Source of the DNA: CAVSUB01 sp963730995 | GTDB taxonomy: Bacteria; Acidobacteriota; Vicinamibacteria; Vicinamibacterales; 2-12-FULL-66-21 | Assembly: GCA_963730995.1 (NCBI GenBank) | Contig: CAVSUB010000013.1 | Location: 2,232,001 to 2,296,000, forward strand | DNA length: 64,000 nucleotides | Direction: 5' to 3' | Shown: positions 7,521-16,661 of the stretch, one piece after another | Numbering within the stretch: the first letter of the stretch is position 1 | Layout: every line of letters starts with the position of its first letter | Made by a program: the position numbers and the translations under genes | Notes under the pieces: model-generated | Told to the model about the DNA's origin: nothing | The model's input: the letters and a program-made list of their open reading frames with translations, nothing else | Database searches by the model: none

Positions 7521-8489
7521 ATGGCAGCGGCGGTGAGAGCACCGAGCGGGCGGAAGATCTGGAAGGCGGTCCGGGACGAGCTGATGTTGAACCTCTATCC
7601 CCTGCCCTTCAGCACCATCGCGCCGACGGTCTACCACGTCTACCTGCACCCCGACGACTTCGACACGATCGACGGCGTGGCCGCCCGTGTTGTCGGGCAG
7701 ATCCAGCAGGCGCTGACGGCAGAAGTCGAGAAGGTCAACCTGGGGCTCCGCCGGTCCACGCGCCGCGTCTTGAGCCGCCTCCTGGACCGTGAAGAGCTGC
7801 CGCCGATCGAGGTCCCGGGATCGGGTTGGGAAGTGCACTTGTGTGCGGATCGCAACGGCGAGCTCGAACGTGGCCAGATCGGCATCGTCTCGACGCTCGC
7901 GATGCCAGCGCCCGCTGAGTACGCCGGCACCCCCACGACCCGCATCGTCAGGAGCGTAGTCGGGGGTGGGCGGCGGACGGCGACGAGCACCACCAGTGAA
8001 GCCGGCCCGGCCGCGGCGCCTCCTGCGGCAACGCCAGGGGCGACCAGAGTCGAACCCGCGCGGAGCGCTGAAACTCCCGCACGCAGCGCTGAAAGCCCGC
8101 GGAGCGCTGAGATCAAAGACGCCCGGGACAATCGGGAGCGTGCGCGCCTGACGTATGAGGATCAGCAGGGCCCGCACGTGTTCCTCATGCGGAAAGACTC
8201 GGTCTCGATCGGCCGCGGAGGGAGCTCGGCATGGGTCGACGTGCAGGTCTCCGGTAGCTCCAAAGTGTCGCGCGAGCACCTGCGTCTTCGCGTCGATCCC
8301 GGCGGTCAGTTCTTCATCCAGGACGTCAGCCTGTGGGGCACGTCGGTTGACGGGAAGCCCATACCGCCCGCCGTCAAGAGCGCGGAAGGCGTGACGCAGC
8401 CAGGACCCGAACAGGCGCTGCCCGCGAGAGCGCGGATTGGCCTGGCCGACACCGTCGTCATCGACTTCGAGGCGACGACAGCCAAATGA
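7521..8489 (+). CDS. FhaA-like protein (DUF3662-like N-domain plus FHA)
   Basis: A 322-aa protein. ATG 7521 was chosen for its GGAGG Shine-Dalgarno six bases upstream. Residues about 10-130 resemble the DUF3662/FhaA N-terminal domain (LYPLPFSTIAPTVYHVYLHP). Residues 140-215 are a Pro/Ala-rich linker with three RSAE repeats. Residues about 218-315 are an FHA domain (SIGRGGSS, KVSREHLRLR, LWGTSVDG) in which the usual SNGT is LWGT, a less typical form. It is the first gene of an operon with the 32-aa membrane peptide (4-bp overlap), PP2C phosphatase, kinase and RodA-PBP fusion. Likely a cytoplasmic phospho-dependent scaffold. Confidence 0.82.
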   Translation: MAAAVRAPSGRKIWKAVRDELMLNLYPLPFSTIAPTVYHVYLHPDDFDTIDGVAARVVGQIQQALTAEVEKVNLGLRRSTRRVLSRLLDREELPPIEVPGSGWEVHLCADRNGELERGQIGIVSTLAMPAPAEYAGTPTTRIVRSVVGGGRRTATSTTSEAGPAAAPPAATPGATRVEPARSAETPARSAESPRSAEIKDARDNRERARLTYEDQQGPHVFLMRKDSVSIGRGGSSAWVDVQVSGSSKVSREHLRLRVDPGGQFFIQDVSLWGTSVDGKPIPPAVKSAEGVTQPGPEQALPARARIGLADTVVIDFEATTAK

Positions 8490-8584
8490 CGTGGCTCTAT
8501 TGGCTGGACGGCCTGTTGTTGATTGCGCTGCCGTCAGCTCTCGCATGGCTCGTCTATCTCGCGCGGATCTTCGATCGTGAATGA
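8486..8584 (+). CDS. 32-aa single-pass membrane peptide in the FHA-phosphatase operon
   Basis: A small frame, ATG to TGA, with a hydrophobic core (LLLIALPSALAWLVYLA) flanked by aromatic residues and a charged tail (RIFDRE). The start overlaps the stop of the upstream FHA gene as ATGA, and the end overlaps the GTG start proposed for the phosphatase. This chained overlap fits translational coupling and suggests it is a real gene rather than spacer. No homologue is recognised; a role as a membrane adaptor is only a guess. Confidence 0.55.
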   Translation: MTWLYWLDGLLLIALPSALAWLVYLARIFDRE

Positions 8585-10238
8585 AACCACTGCGGCCATG
8601 CCGGCGCTTCAGGCGGCGTACCGCACCGATCCGGGACGCGTCAGGACCAACAACGAAGACGTGCCCCTCGTGGACACGGAACGTGGTGTCTATGGAGTGA
8701 TCGACGGCGTCGGTGGCCAGGCGGCCGGCGAGTTCGCCGCGGCCATCGCGTACAACGTCATCCTCCAGCGACTGGCGCGTCCGCTCGGCACGCCTTCGGA
8801 ACGTGTGCGCGAGGCCATCGCGCTCGCGAACAACGAGATCTTCCGCCGCGCCGGCACTTCCGGCGAGCTGGCGGGCATGACCTGCGTCGTCACCCTCGCC
8901 ATTGTCAACGACGGGCGCCTGACGATCGGGCACGTGGGCGACAGCCGTCTCTACAAGCTGGGCCCCGAGGGCATGCAGAAGTTGACGCACGATCACTCGC
9001 CCGTGGGCGAACGGGAGGATGCGCAGGAGATCGCCGAAATCGACGCGATGCGACACCCGCGCCGCCATGAGGTCTTCCGCGACGTCGGCGGCGCGCTGCG
9101 CGACAAAGACGAAGACGACTACGTCGAAGTGGTGGAGGACGTTCTCGAGAGGGACACCGCAATCCTGCTCTGTACGGATGGCCTGACCGACATGGTCCCG
9201 TCCACGACGATCGAGCGTCTCGTGCATCGGCACGCCGGAGCTCCGAACGCCGTCGTGGAGGCGCTGGTTTCCGCCGCCAACGATGCTGGCGGGCGCGACA
9301 ACGTCACCGTCGTCTACGCCGAAGGACCGGACTTCGCGCGCGCAGTACGTGGGCGCTCGCCGAACGGAGCACCCGCCGCTCCGCCGCGCCTCTCGGACAA
9401 TGGGGTCGACTCGGAACCGACAGAGCGACGCGTCGAAGCCAACCCGGCCGCGTCGTTCTTTCGCTGGATCGTGCACAGCAGGACCACATGGTTCGCGCTT
9501 GGAGCGATCGCCGGCGTGCTGGGCGCCCTTCTGCTCGTGTGGCGGACGCCGGACACCGAGATCGGCGGCGCACGCACCATCGGCGTGGGATCGAGCGCAT
9601 CGTTCACCTCCTCGTCGCTCGCAGCGGCCGCCAGCGCGGCGCGCGCGGGCGACGTGTTGCGGCTCGAGCCAGGCATGTACGCGGAGCGGGTGACGCTTGG
9701 AGACGGCGTCAGCCTCGTCGCGCGGGTCCCGGGCAGCGTGACTTTCGTTCGGCCGTCGCTCCCAGGAGACGTCTCGAACAGTGAGTGGATCGCCATTACG
9801 GCCTCCGGCGATCTTGGCGCGCGCATTTCCGGGATACGGATCGAATCCACCCTCGAGTTACCGATCGACGTCGGGATACGCGTCACAGGTCAAAGCGGGG
9901 CGCTTGACCTCGTGGAGCTGTCCGGACCGATGCGAGCGGGGATCGAGCTGGCGCCTGGCGCGTCCGCCACGCTGAACGGCGGGCGTTTTTCGGTGACCGC
10001 GACCGCGCTCCTCCTCGGCGAACGCGCACAACTCGCGGCTGACGGCAACGTCATCCTGCGCCCGGTGCGAGCTCCAGCCGCACCGCCCGTCACGGTCGGC
10101 GAAGGCGCCGAAGCCATCCTTCGCCAGAACGTCTTCGTCGGTTACGGCAGCGACGTCGTGAAAGGCGTCTCGGCCAGCGACCGGCAACAAATTCTCGCCG
10201 CCAACGTCATAGTCAGCGCGGAGCCTTCGCTTCGCTGA
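8577..10238 (+). CDS. PP2C-family Ser/Thr phosphatase with membrane helix and beta-helix-like ectodomain
   Basis: About 553 aa. Residues 10-255 are a PP2C/PstP-like catalytic domain with the metal-binding pattern RTNNED, VIDGVGGQAAGE, GHVGDSRLY, CTDGLTDM and GGRDNVTVV. After a linker there is one membrane helix (WFALGAIAGVLGALLLV, about residues 308-324). The outside part, about 230 residues, is a repetitive Gly/Ala/Val-rich stretch resembling a right-handed parallel beta-helix (ARISGIRIES, ALDLVELSGP, ATLNGGRFSV). The GTG start at 8577 overlaps the membrane peptide gene; ATG 8598 is the alternative. It should dephosphorylate targets of the downstream kinase. The ectodomain is unusual for PstP-like enzymes and could sense wall material. 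Confidence 0.85.
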   Translation: MNETTAAMPALQAAYRTDPGRVRTNNEDVPLVDTERGVYGVIDGVGGQAAGEFAAAIAYNVILQRLARPLGTPSERVREAIALANNEIFRRAGTSGELAGMTCVVTLAIVNDGRLTIGHVGDSRLYKLGPEGMQKLTHDHSPVGEREDAQEIAEIDAMRHPRRHEVFRDVGGALRDKDEDDYVEVVEDVLERDTAILLCTDGLTDMVPSTTIERLVHRHAGAPNAVVEALVSAANDAGGRDNVTVVYAEGPDFARAVRGRSPNGAPAAPPRLSDNGVDSEPTERRVEANPAASFFRWIVHSRTTWFALGAIAGVLGALLLVWRTPDTEIGGARTIGVGSSASFTSSSLAAAASAARAGDVLRLEPGMYAERVTLGDGVSLVARVPGSVTFVRPSLPGDVSNSEWIAITASGDLGARISGIRIESTLELPIDVGIRVTGQSGALDLVELSGPMRAGIELAPGASATLNGGRFSVTATALLLGERAQLAADGNVILRPVRAPAAPPVTVGEGAEAILRQNVFVGYGSDVVKGVSASDRQQILAANVIVSAEPSLR

Positions 10239-10255
10239 GAGGTTGGAGAGCACCA

Positions 10256-12167
10256 ATGTCGTGGCAGGTGGGGGGATATGCAACCGAGAGCGAGAAACCC
10301 TTCGATCAGGGTAGCTTCGGCACGGTCTGGCGGGCGCGACGGGTCAGTGACGATGCCCGCGTGGCCCTGAAGCTGGTGCTCCTCACGGACGCGGCCGACT
10401 CACGGGAGCGCATCGCTGCGGAACGACACGGGGCAATGCTGCAGCAGCGCTTTCAGCAGACCCACGGCATGGTGCCGACGGTGTACGACTTCGGATACGA
10501 CGCCGACGAAAACCTCTTCATCGCGATGGAGCTCGTCGAGGGAGGTGCGCTCACCGATCTCATCAAGACGGCCCCTCTCGACCCGAATGTCGCTGCCGGA
10601 TACGCGATCCGCATCTGCGAGTTCCTCGACAGGGCGCACAGCTTCGCGACGACAGTGGAGGGCGAGCCGTACAATCGCCTCGTCCACGCGGATTTGAAGC
10701 CGAGCCACCTGCTCGTCGGCCCGTCGGGCGATGTGAAGGTCCTCGACTTCGGCATCGCGAAGGCACTGGCCAAGACGACGCAGGTCACGACCAACAACTG
10801 GGGAACATCAGCCTACGCGTCGCCCGAACGTCTCGAGCACGGTCACGTCAACGAGCACGTCGACTTCTGGTCGCTCGGGGTGATCCTCTACGAGATGCTG
10901 GCCGGTCATCGGCCCTACCCCGGCCTCGAACGAAATCCCAGCCAGCTCGAACGAGCGATCCGCGGCAATGCGCCGCGGGCGCCGCTGCCCGCCTCGTGCC
11001 CCGCGGCAGCTGGCGTCGATCGTCAGCAAGATGCTGGCCTATCAGATCGAGCATCGATACCCGACAGCCGCAGCGATCAAGTCCGACCTTCAGCTGTTCC
11101 TCGATGGCCAGGCGCCACTCGCCATGAGCGATTACGTCACGCCCGCCACGATGCCGATCGCGCGGTCCGAGCAGACGCAACCCATCGAGACCGCCCGCGT
11201 GATGCCACCGGTGGTGGAGCCGCTGCCGCCGACCGATCCCCTTCCGGCGATCCCTCCAGCGCCGCCCGCAGTCCCGACGCCGCCACCGGTACGAAGAGGC
11301 GGCATCAGGTATTTGATCCGCGGCGCCGGGTGGGCGGCGATGCTCCTGTTGCTCGTCGCCATCATTACGACCGAGGGCGTCGCATGGGTCGCCGCCGAAC
11401 GATTCCGCAACTCGCTCGACGGCATCGACGGCCGTCCACTGGCCGAGACACGAGCGAGCTACGAGGGCATCCGGGCGCGGAGCATGCTCGGCACCGGGCT
11501 GCACCTTCGTGTGGACAGGTTGCTTCGTTCCCGCCTGGTGGCGATGGCCGACAGAGTGATCGCCGACTACCGTCGGGACGAACCGACGATGACGGGGCCG
11601 GACTGGCGGCTGGCGCAACAGGCGCTTCGCTGGGCCACACAGATCTCCCCGGGCGATCAACGACTCCGGGCAAAGCTCCTGAACTGCGACGCGCACGTGA
11701 TCCGCCTTGCGGCCCGCACGCAGTCTGCGTCGGCGGCCCGGACGACCTATCGCCGAGCAGTCGAAAGGTTCCAGGCGGCCGCCGATCTCGATGGCGACTC
11801 GTACGACCCGTATCTGGGAATCAGCCGGATTGCCGTCTACGGTCTGGGCGACGTCGACCAGGCGGCTTCGGCGATTCAAGAGGCCGAAAAGCGCGGATAC
11901 GTCTCCGGACGTCGTGAGCGGGCCCTGCTCGGAGACGGCTATCTTCGACGGGCGACCGCGGCATGGAGCACCGCGAGGACGCTTTCGGGCGATCAACGCC
12001 GGCGCGAGCTGGAGAAGCTGCGTGGCGACTACAAGGGCTGCGTGGATGCTTTCGATCCCATCGTGGGTTTCGGAAACGCCGCGAAGAACCTGGAGATTTG
12101 CAAGGGACAGTTGGAGCGGATCGACGAGGAGCTCGGCACGGACACCGTGAAGGTGCAGGGCTTCTGA
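10256..12167 (+). CDS. Ser/Thr protein kinase with C-terminal membrane helix and periplasmic region (single-base frameshift)
   Basis: Kinase domain at residues 1-260: Gly-rich loop DQGSFGTVW, VALK (K39), catalytic loop HADLKPSHLL (D146) and DFG at 164-166. Near 11003 the reading frame jumps by one; removing one C from the CCCC run at 10999-11002 restores a single 636-aa protein continuing RQLASIVSKMLAYQ, a proline-rich linker, a membrane helix (GWAAMLLLLVAIITTEGVAW) and a helical periplasmic part of about 260 residues without PASTA repeats. A GGAG element precedes the ATG. The stop overlaps the RodA-PBP start (TGATG style). The break is probably a sequence error; otherwise the kinase is a truncated soluble form. 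Confidence 0.85.
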
Positions 12168-15100
12168 TGCGTGTCATCTCGGCGACGAACGAACGCGTCC
12201 ATACGCGTGAAGGGTTTCTGACGGGCAGCGCGCCGACGGCCATGCGCGCAGCGAACATCGAGCTCCTGGGCCTGGTGTTCTGCTCGGCCGTGGTGGCGCT
12301 CGGCCTCTGGCTGACGACCTGGGGTCGCCTGGCGCAGCTCGACGAAGACGACAGCACCGTCCGATCCGTGGTCGACCTCAGAACGTTGCACGACCCTTCG
12401 AAGCTCGCGGCCCTGCTGACCATGTTCGAGAGCCCGGCCGAGCGCCAGGCCGCCGCCACCCTTCTCTTTCGGCGCGCCGTCAGCGACGCGCCCGTGCTCG
12501 ATCACGTCGGCGGCCTTGCCGACGTCACGCTCGCGGCGGCCGACGTGCGGGCCAGTCCGCGCCTGCGCCAGCTGCGCGCGCGGCTCGAGCGCCGGCCCGC
12601 CGCGACGCGGGTCGCGATCCTGACGCCGGCGGACATTGCTTCACTGAAGCCGGGACTCGTCGTCCGCAGCCGTGCCGACTTTGCTGATGCGATCAGACGG
12701 GCGGCGCTCTGGTTCTTCGCAGCCTTCGCGATGGCGCACCTGCTGCGCCGCTGGCGTGGAGCGGTGGACGATCCACTGGTGCTCCCTGTCCTGCTGATGC
12801 TGTCCGGCATCGGCCTGATCAGCATGGTCGCGCTGCGGGATCCGCTCCGGGACACGCTGACGGCGTCGGCGTTCGCCAAGGGAATCGCGGGCGGGCTCGT
12901 GCTGCTCCTCGCCGCATCGGAAGTGGATTTCGAGGCGTCGCCGCTGCGCCGCGCGGTGATCGCGCCGCTCGGTCTGGCGCTGGGCCTCGCGGCGCTGCTG
13001 CTGGTGCTGGGCACGGGGCCGGGCACGAGCGGCGTCAAGGTGAATCTCTTCGGCGTACAGCCGGTCGAAGCCATCCGGCTCCTTGTCGTCTTCGCGCTGG
13101 CCGCCTACTTCGCTCGACGGCTCGACTTCCTGCGTGAGCTGTCGGAGGCGCCCACGGCAACGCCTTCGTGGCTGCGCGGCGTGCGCATTCCGCGCTGGAA
13201 AGACGTTCGTCCGGTCGTCGTCAGCATGGCCCTCGTGCTCGCCTTCTTCTTTCTCCAGAAAGATCTCGGTCCGGCCCTGGTGCTGTCGTGCGTGGTGATG
13301 GCGTTGTACGCGATCGCGCGCGGACGCGTCGCGTTCGTCTTCGCCGGCTTCGGCCTGCTGTTCCTCGGCTTCGCCGCGGCGTATCTGATCGGACATCCGT
13401 CGACAGTCGGCCAGCGGGTATCGATTTGGCTGAACCCCTGGAACAACGGCGTCGCGGGCGGCAACCAGATCGCTCACGGGCTGTGGGCCCTCGCGACCGG
13501 ATCGATCTGGGGCAGCGGCCCCGGACTCGGCAGTCCGCAATCGATTCCTGCCGGCCACACGGACTTCGTGCTGGCCGCAGTCGGCGAGGAACTCGGATTC
13601 GTCGGTGTCGCGGTAGTCGTCGGACTCTATGCGATCCTGAGCTGGCGGTGTCTCCGTGTCGCGGCACGCGCACCAGGGGACTACACGGCATTTCTGGCTG
13701 TCGGCGTCGCGCTCGCGCTCGTCGTCCAGGCCTTCGTGATCGGCAGCGGCCTGCTCGGGCTGTTTCCTCTGGCCGGTGTTGTCACGCCGTTTCTCAGCTA
13801 CGGGCGCTCGTCGATGCTTGCCAACTGCTTCGCTGTCGGCGTCGTGCTCGCCGTGGCGAGGCGACGCGGGCCGATTCGCCCGCACCTGCATCGTCCTCTG
13901 CGCACGCTGGCTGCCGTGCTCACGGTCTTCGGCGGTGCGGTTCTCGCCCGGGCCGGATGGGTCCAGGTCGTGAGGGCGGACACGTTTGCGACTGCCTCCA
14001 GCCTGAGCGAGCAGGCGGACGGAGGCTACAGGTTCGAATACAACCCCCGGCTGATCGCGGCGGCGCGACGGATCCAGCGCGGCACGATATACGACCGCAA
14101 CGGGCTGGTGCTCGCGACGAGCAGGCCGCAGGAGATCGGGTCGATCGAGAGCGCCTACAAGAAGGCAGGAGTTCAGCGCGAGCGGGCGTGCGAATCGTCC
14201 GATGCGCGGTGTTATCCGCTGGGTGGCGTCCTCTTCAGCGTTCTCGGGGACTGGGATCGTCAGACGAACTGGGGCGCACGAAACACCTCGTTCCTCGAGC
14301 GCGACAGCGACGCCAGGCTCAAAGGCTTCGACGACGGCCAGCGCGTCGTGAGCGTCGTCAATCCGAGGACCGGCGCACACGAGCGGACCATCAAGCGCGA
14401 CTACACCGAGATCCTCCCATTGGCGAGACACGGCTTCGACTCGAGCCGGCCGGGTGTCTCGACGCTCCTCGCTCGTCCACGAGACCTGCGGTCGTCGATC
14501 GACGCGCGACTCCAGGTGCGGGTCGCGTCGGCGCTGCGGACCGGCATCACCCGCGGCGGCCACACGCGCGGCGCCGCGGTCGTCATCGACGTCGACAGTG
14601 GCGAAGTGCTCGCGTCCGTCAGCTATCCATGGCCGGCGGCGGAGATCGACAAGACGCCCGCGCCGCCGGCCGATTCCGAAGAAGCTGCCGAAGCGCTGCT
14701 GGACCGGGCGCGCTACGGGCTCTATCCGCCCGGTTCCACGTTCAAGCTGCTCGTCGCGGGCGCCGCGCTACGCAGCAGCCCCGCCGTCCAGAACCAGACG
14801 TTCGCGTGCGTCCGGCTGCCGGACGGCCGCGTCGGGAATTTCGTTCGGGGCTGGTCGCGGCCCGTCCGCGACGATCCAATGGATACGGCGCCGCACGGCG
14901 ACGTCAACCTGCGACACGGGCTCGTCGTATCGTGCAACGCGTACTTTGCGCAGCTGGCACTTCGACTCGGGCCTCAGCCGATCCTTGACGCAGCGTCCTT
15001 CTTCCAGATCGAGGCCGCGCGGCCCGCGACAGCGTCAGCGCTCCAACGGACGCTGCCCCACGCCGGCTACGGTCAGGCGGATGTGCTCGTATCACCACTG

Positions 15101-15520
15101 AAGATGGCGCGCGTGGCCGCCGCAATTGCCGGGCACGGGATCGTACAACCGGTGCAATGGACGATCGATGCCGCAGCGCCGTCCGACGAGCCAGAACAAC
15201 GCCCGGCCCAACTGCCTCAAGTCCGTTTTCTCTCTGATGCCGACGCCGGGACGCTTGGACGTTACATGCGGGAGGCGGTCACGTCAGGCACCGGCCGAAC
15301 GCTCGTCGGCAACGCCACCGCGATCGCAGGCAAAACGGGCACGGCCGAGGTGGACGCCGGACGCGCCCATTCCTGGTTCGCCGGCTTCGCTCCGTTCGGG
15401 GGAACGCGCCGGATCGCCTTCGCGGTCATCGTGGAGAACGCCGGCTACGGCGCGCGGGCCGCTGCACCGATCGCCGGCGAGATCGTCGACGCCGCGCGCG
15501 ATCTCGGGCTCTTGAAGTAG
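12167..15520 (+). CDS. SEDS glycosyltransferase (RodA/FtsW) fused to a penicillin-binding transpeptidase
   Basis: A 1117-aa polypeptide starting at the ATG that overlaps the kinase stop. Residues about 30-575 form a RodA/FtsW-type polytopic domain, with WNNGVAGGNQIAHGLWA and the catalytic-site motif IPAGHTDFVLAAVGEELGF (Asp about 466). A further membrane helix follows, then a PBP part: RGTIYDRNGLVLATS, SxxK as S857-T-F-K860, SCN at 922-924 and KTG at 1056-1058. Both glycan polymerisation and peptide cross-linking are thus on one chain, where most bacteria use separate RodA and PBP2 partners. The N-terminal 60-170 segment between the first helices is an extracytoplasmic insertion. It is co-transcribed with phosphatase, kinase and FHA genes. 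Confidence 0.92.
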   Translation: MRVISATNERVHTREGFLTGSAPTAMRAANIELLGLVFCSAVVALGLWLTTWGRLAQLDEDDSTVRSVVDLRTLHDPSKLAALLTMFESPAERQAAATLLFRRAVSDAPVLDHVGGLADVTLAAADVRASPRLRQLRARLERRPAATRVAILTPADIASLKPGLVVRSRADFADAIRRAALWFFAAFAMAHLLRRWRGAVDDPLVLPVLLMLSGIGLISMVALRDPLRDTLTASAFAKGIAGGLVLLLAASEVDFEASPLRRAVIAPLGLALGLAALLLVLGTGPGTSGVKVNLFGVQPVEAIRLLVVFALAAYFARRLDFLRELSEAPTATPSWLRGVRIPRWKDVRPVVVSMALVLAFFFLQKDLGPALVLSCVVMALYAIARGRVAFVFAGFGLLFLGFAAAYLIGHPSTVGQRVSIWLNPWNNGVAGGNQIAHGLWALATGSIWGSGPGLGSPQSIPAGHTDFVLAAVGEELGFVGVAVVVGLYAILSWRCLRVAARAPGDYTAFLAVGVALALVVQAFVIGSGLLGLFPLAGVVTPFLSYGRSSMLANCFAVGVVLAVARRRGPIRPHLHRPLRTLAAVLTVFGGAVLARAGWVQVVRADTFATASSLSEQADGGYRFEYNPRLIAAARRIQRGTIYDRNGLVLATSRPQEIGSIESAYKKAGVQRERACESSDARCYPLGGVLFSVLGDWDRQTNWGARNTSFLERDSDARLKGFDDGQRVVSVVNPRTGAHERTIKRDYTEILPLARHGFDSSRPGVSTLLARPRDLRSSIDARLQVRVASALRTGITRGGHTRGAAVVIDVDSGEVLASVSYPWPAAEIDKTPAPPADSEEAAEALLDRARYGLYPPGSTFKLLVAGAALRSSPAVQNQTFACVRLPDGRVGNFVRGWSRPVRDDPMDTAPHGDVNLRHGLVVSCNAYFAQLALRLGPQPILDAASFFQIEAARPATASALQRTLPHAGYGQADVLVSPLKMARVAAAIAGHGIVQPVQWTIDAAAPSDEPEQRPAQLPQVRFLSDADAGTLGRYMREAVTSGTGRTLVGNATAIAGKTGTAEVDAGRAHSWFAGFAPFGGTRRIAFAVIVENAGYGARAAAPIAGEIVDAARDLGLLK

Positions 15521-15534
15521 GACTGGAGTTGGAT

Positions 15535-16329
15535 GTGACCGCACGCTTCTCGGAGATCGGCAAGGACCTGCAGTCGCGACTCAAGAAGTTCTTCGACACG
15601 CCCCTGGATGAAGCCGCCACGCCACTCGAGATCAGCCAGGCTGTGCTGGACGAGGTCGAGCGCCGGGTGGAGCCGGTCGGACGAGGGCGCAGAGTCTTCC
15701 CCTACACACGACTCCTCCTCCGCGTCCGGCAGGTGCACGCGGATCGCGCGCCGCTCGAATCGGCTCTCGACGGGATCGACCTCAAGATACGCGAACGGCT
15801 GGCGGAGGTCCGCTGCGAGGCGCCGCGCACGATAGACGTCCGGGTGGCGTTCGTGGAGGAATCGCCGGCCGAATGGAGGCCGGATCAGATGTTCGCGATC
15901 GACTACTTCCGGGAAGCCGAGACACACGCGGGCGTCGAGGCGCAGACCCCGCCGCCGGCCGTTCATGTTGCAGTGCTGCGGGGCACCGCGACGGAAAGCT
16001 CCTACACGTTCACCGAGCCGGTGATCTCGATCGGAAGGAGCTCGGATCCGACCGACGAGCTCGGACGCATGCGCCGCAACCGGGTGGCATTCCTCGATAC
16101 CGTCGATGGCGTGACGGAGACCGTCGGACGCGCGCACGCGCGGCTGCGATTCGACGTGACGTCCCGGGAATACCGACTCTTCGACGACGGGAGCAGCAAC
16201 GGGACAGCGATCATCCGAGGTAGCGCGACGATTACCGTGCCCCCGCGCGACCCTCGTGGTGTGCGCGTGCAATCCGGGGATGAGGTCCAGGTAGGGCGCG
16301 CGGTGATCAAAGTGATCGTTGGAGCGTGA
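15535..16329 (+). CDS. FhaA-like protein (DUF3662 domain plus FHA), end of the wall-signalling operon
   Basis: A 264-aa protein. GTG 15535 is preferred because GGAG lies six bases upstream; an in-frame TTG at 15529 is the other option. Residues 1-115 match the FhaA N-terminal pattern (LQSRLKKFFDTPLDEAATP, EISQAVLDEVERRVEP, RGRRVFPYTRLLLRV). Residues about 145-262 are an FHA domain with ISIGRSS, TVGRAHARLRF and SSNGTAII; the loop between the first two motifs is longer than usual. It lies 14 bp after the RodA-PBP gene. With the 7521 gene it brackets the operon with two FhaA-like proteins, as candidate adaptors recruiting phosphorylated wall enzymes. Confidence 0.85.
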   Translation: MTARFSEIGKDLQSRLKKFFDTPLDEAATPLEISQAVLDEVERRVEPVGRGRRVFPYTRLLLRVRQVHADRAPLESALDGIDLKIRERLAEVRCEAPRTIDVRVAFVEESPAEWRPDQMFAIDYFREAETHAGVEAQTPPPAVHVAVLRGTATESSYTFTEPVISIGRSSDPTDELGRMRRNRVAFLDTVDGVTETVGRAHARLRFDVTSREYRLFDDGSSNGTAIIRGSATITVPPRDPRGVRVQSGDEVQVGRAVIKVIVGA

Positions 16330-16350
16330 TCTCGGAGGGGATAGAGGTAA

Positions 16351-16641
16351 CGGAGACGCTCACAAACGGAGCAACGGAGAGAACGGAGGCGAAACGGAGA
16401 GGCAGGGATGGCTACGTGAATTCGGCTTGCTCGCGCCGCGCTACGCGCGGCGGAGTGAGCGGATCGGCGGGAGATCGTGAACCCAGAACGAATGACATTG
16501 GTTCACGATCTCCCGCCGGTCCGCTCACTCCAGCGCCCGCCCTTGGGCGGGCGCGCGAGCGGACGGACGCGTCAGAGAATCGCGGCCCATTCTTCTCCGT
16601 TCGTCCTCCGTTCTCTCCGTTGCTCCGTTTGTGAATCTCCA
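16351..16641. repeat. Nested giant palindrome between convergent genes
   Basis: Outer arms at 16361-16389 and 16605-16633 are perfect 29-bp inverted repeats made of ACGGAG words. Inner arms at 16452-16483 and 16500-16531 are 32-bp inverted repeats with one mismatch and a 16-nt loop. Two more hairpins sit between: CGCCGCGC/GCGCGGCG left of the inner pair and GCGCCCGCCC/GGGCGGGCGC right of it. The whole could extrude as a cruciform or fold as a long RNA hairpin. It fills the gap between the fhaA-like gene and the convergent mutarotase gene; no coding function is seen. Confidence 0.85.
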
Positions 16642-16661
16642 TTCACTCCGCAACCTCCGGA

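Noticed and set aside
7485..9476. 663-aa minus-strand frame across the FHA and PP2C genes
   Set aside because: Shadow frame; plus-strand genes have catalytic motifs, ribosome sites and overlaps.
11003..11003. Programmed +1 frameshift in the kinase gene at CCC-G
   Set aside because: Possible in principle, but several other genes here show similar one-base breaks, so sequence error is the simpler explanation.
12641..14563. 640-aa open frame antisense to the RodA-PBP gene
   Set aside because: High-GC antisense shadow without domains; the plus strand carries all catalytic motifs.
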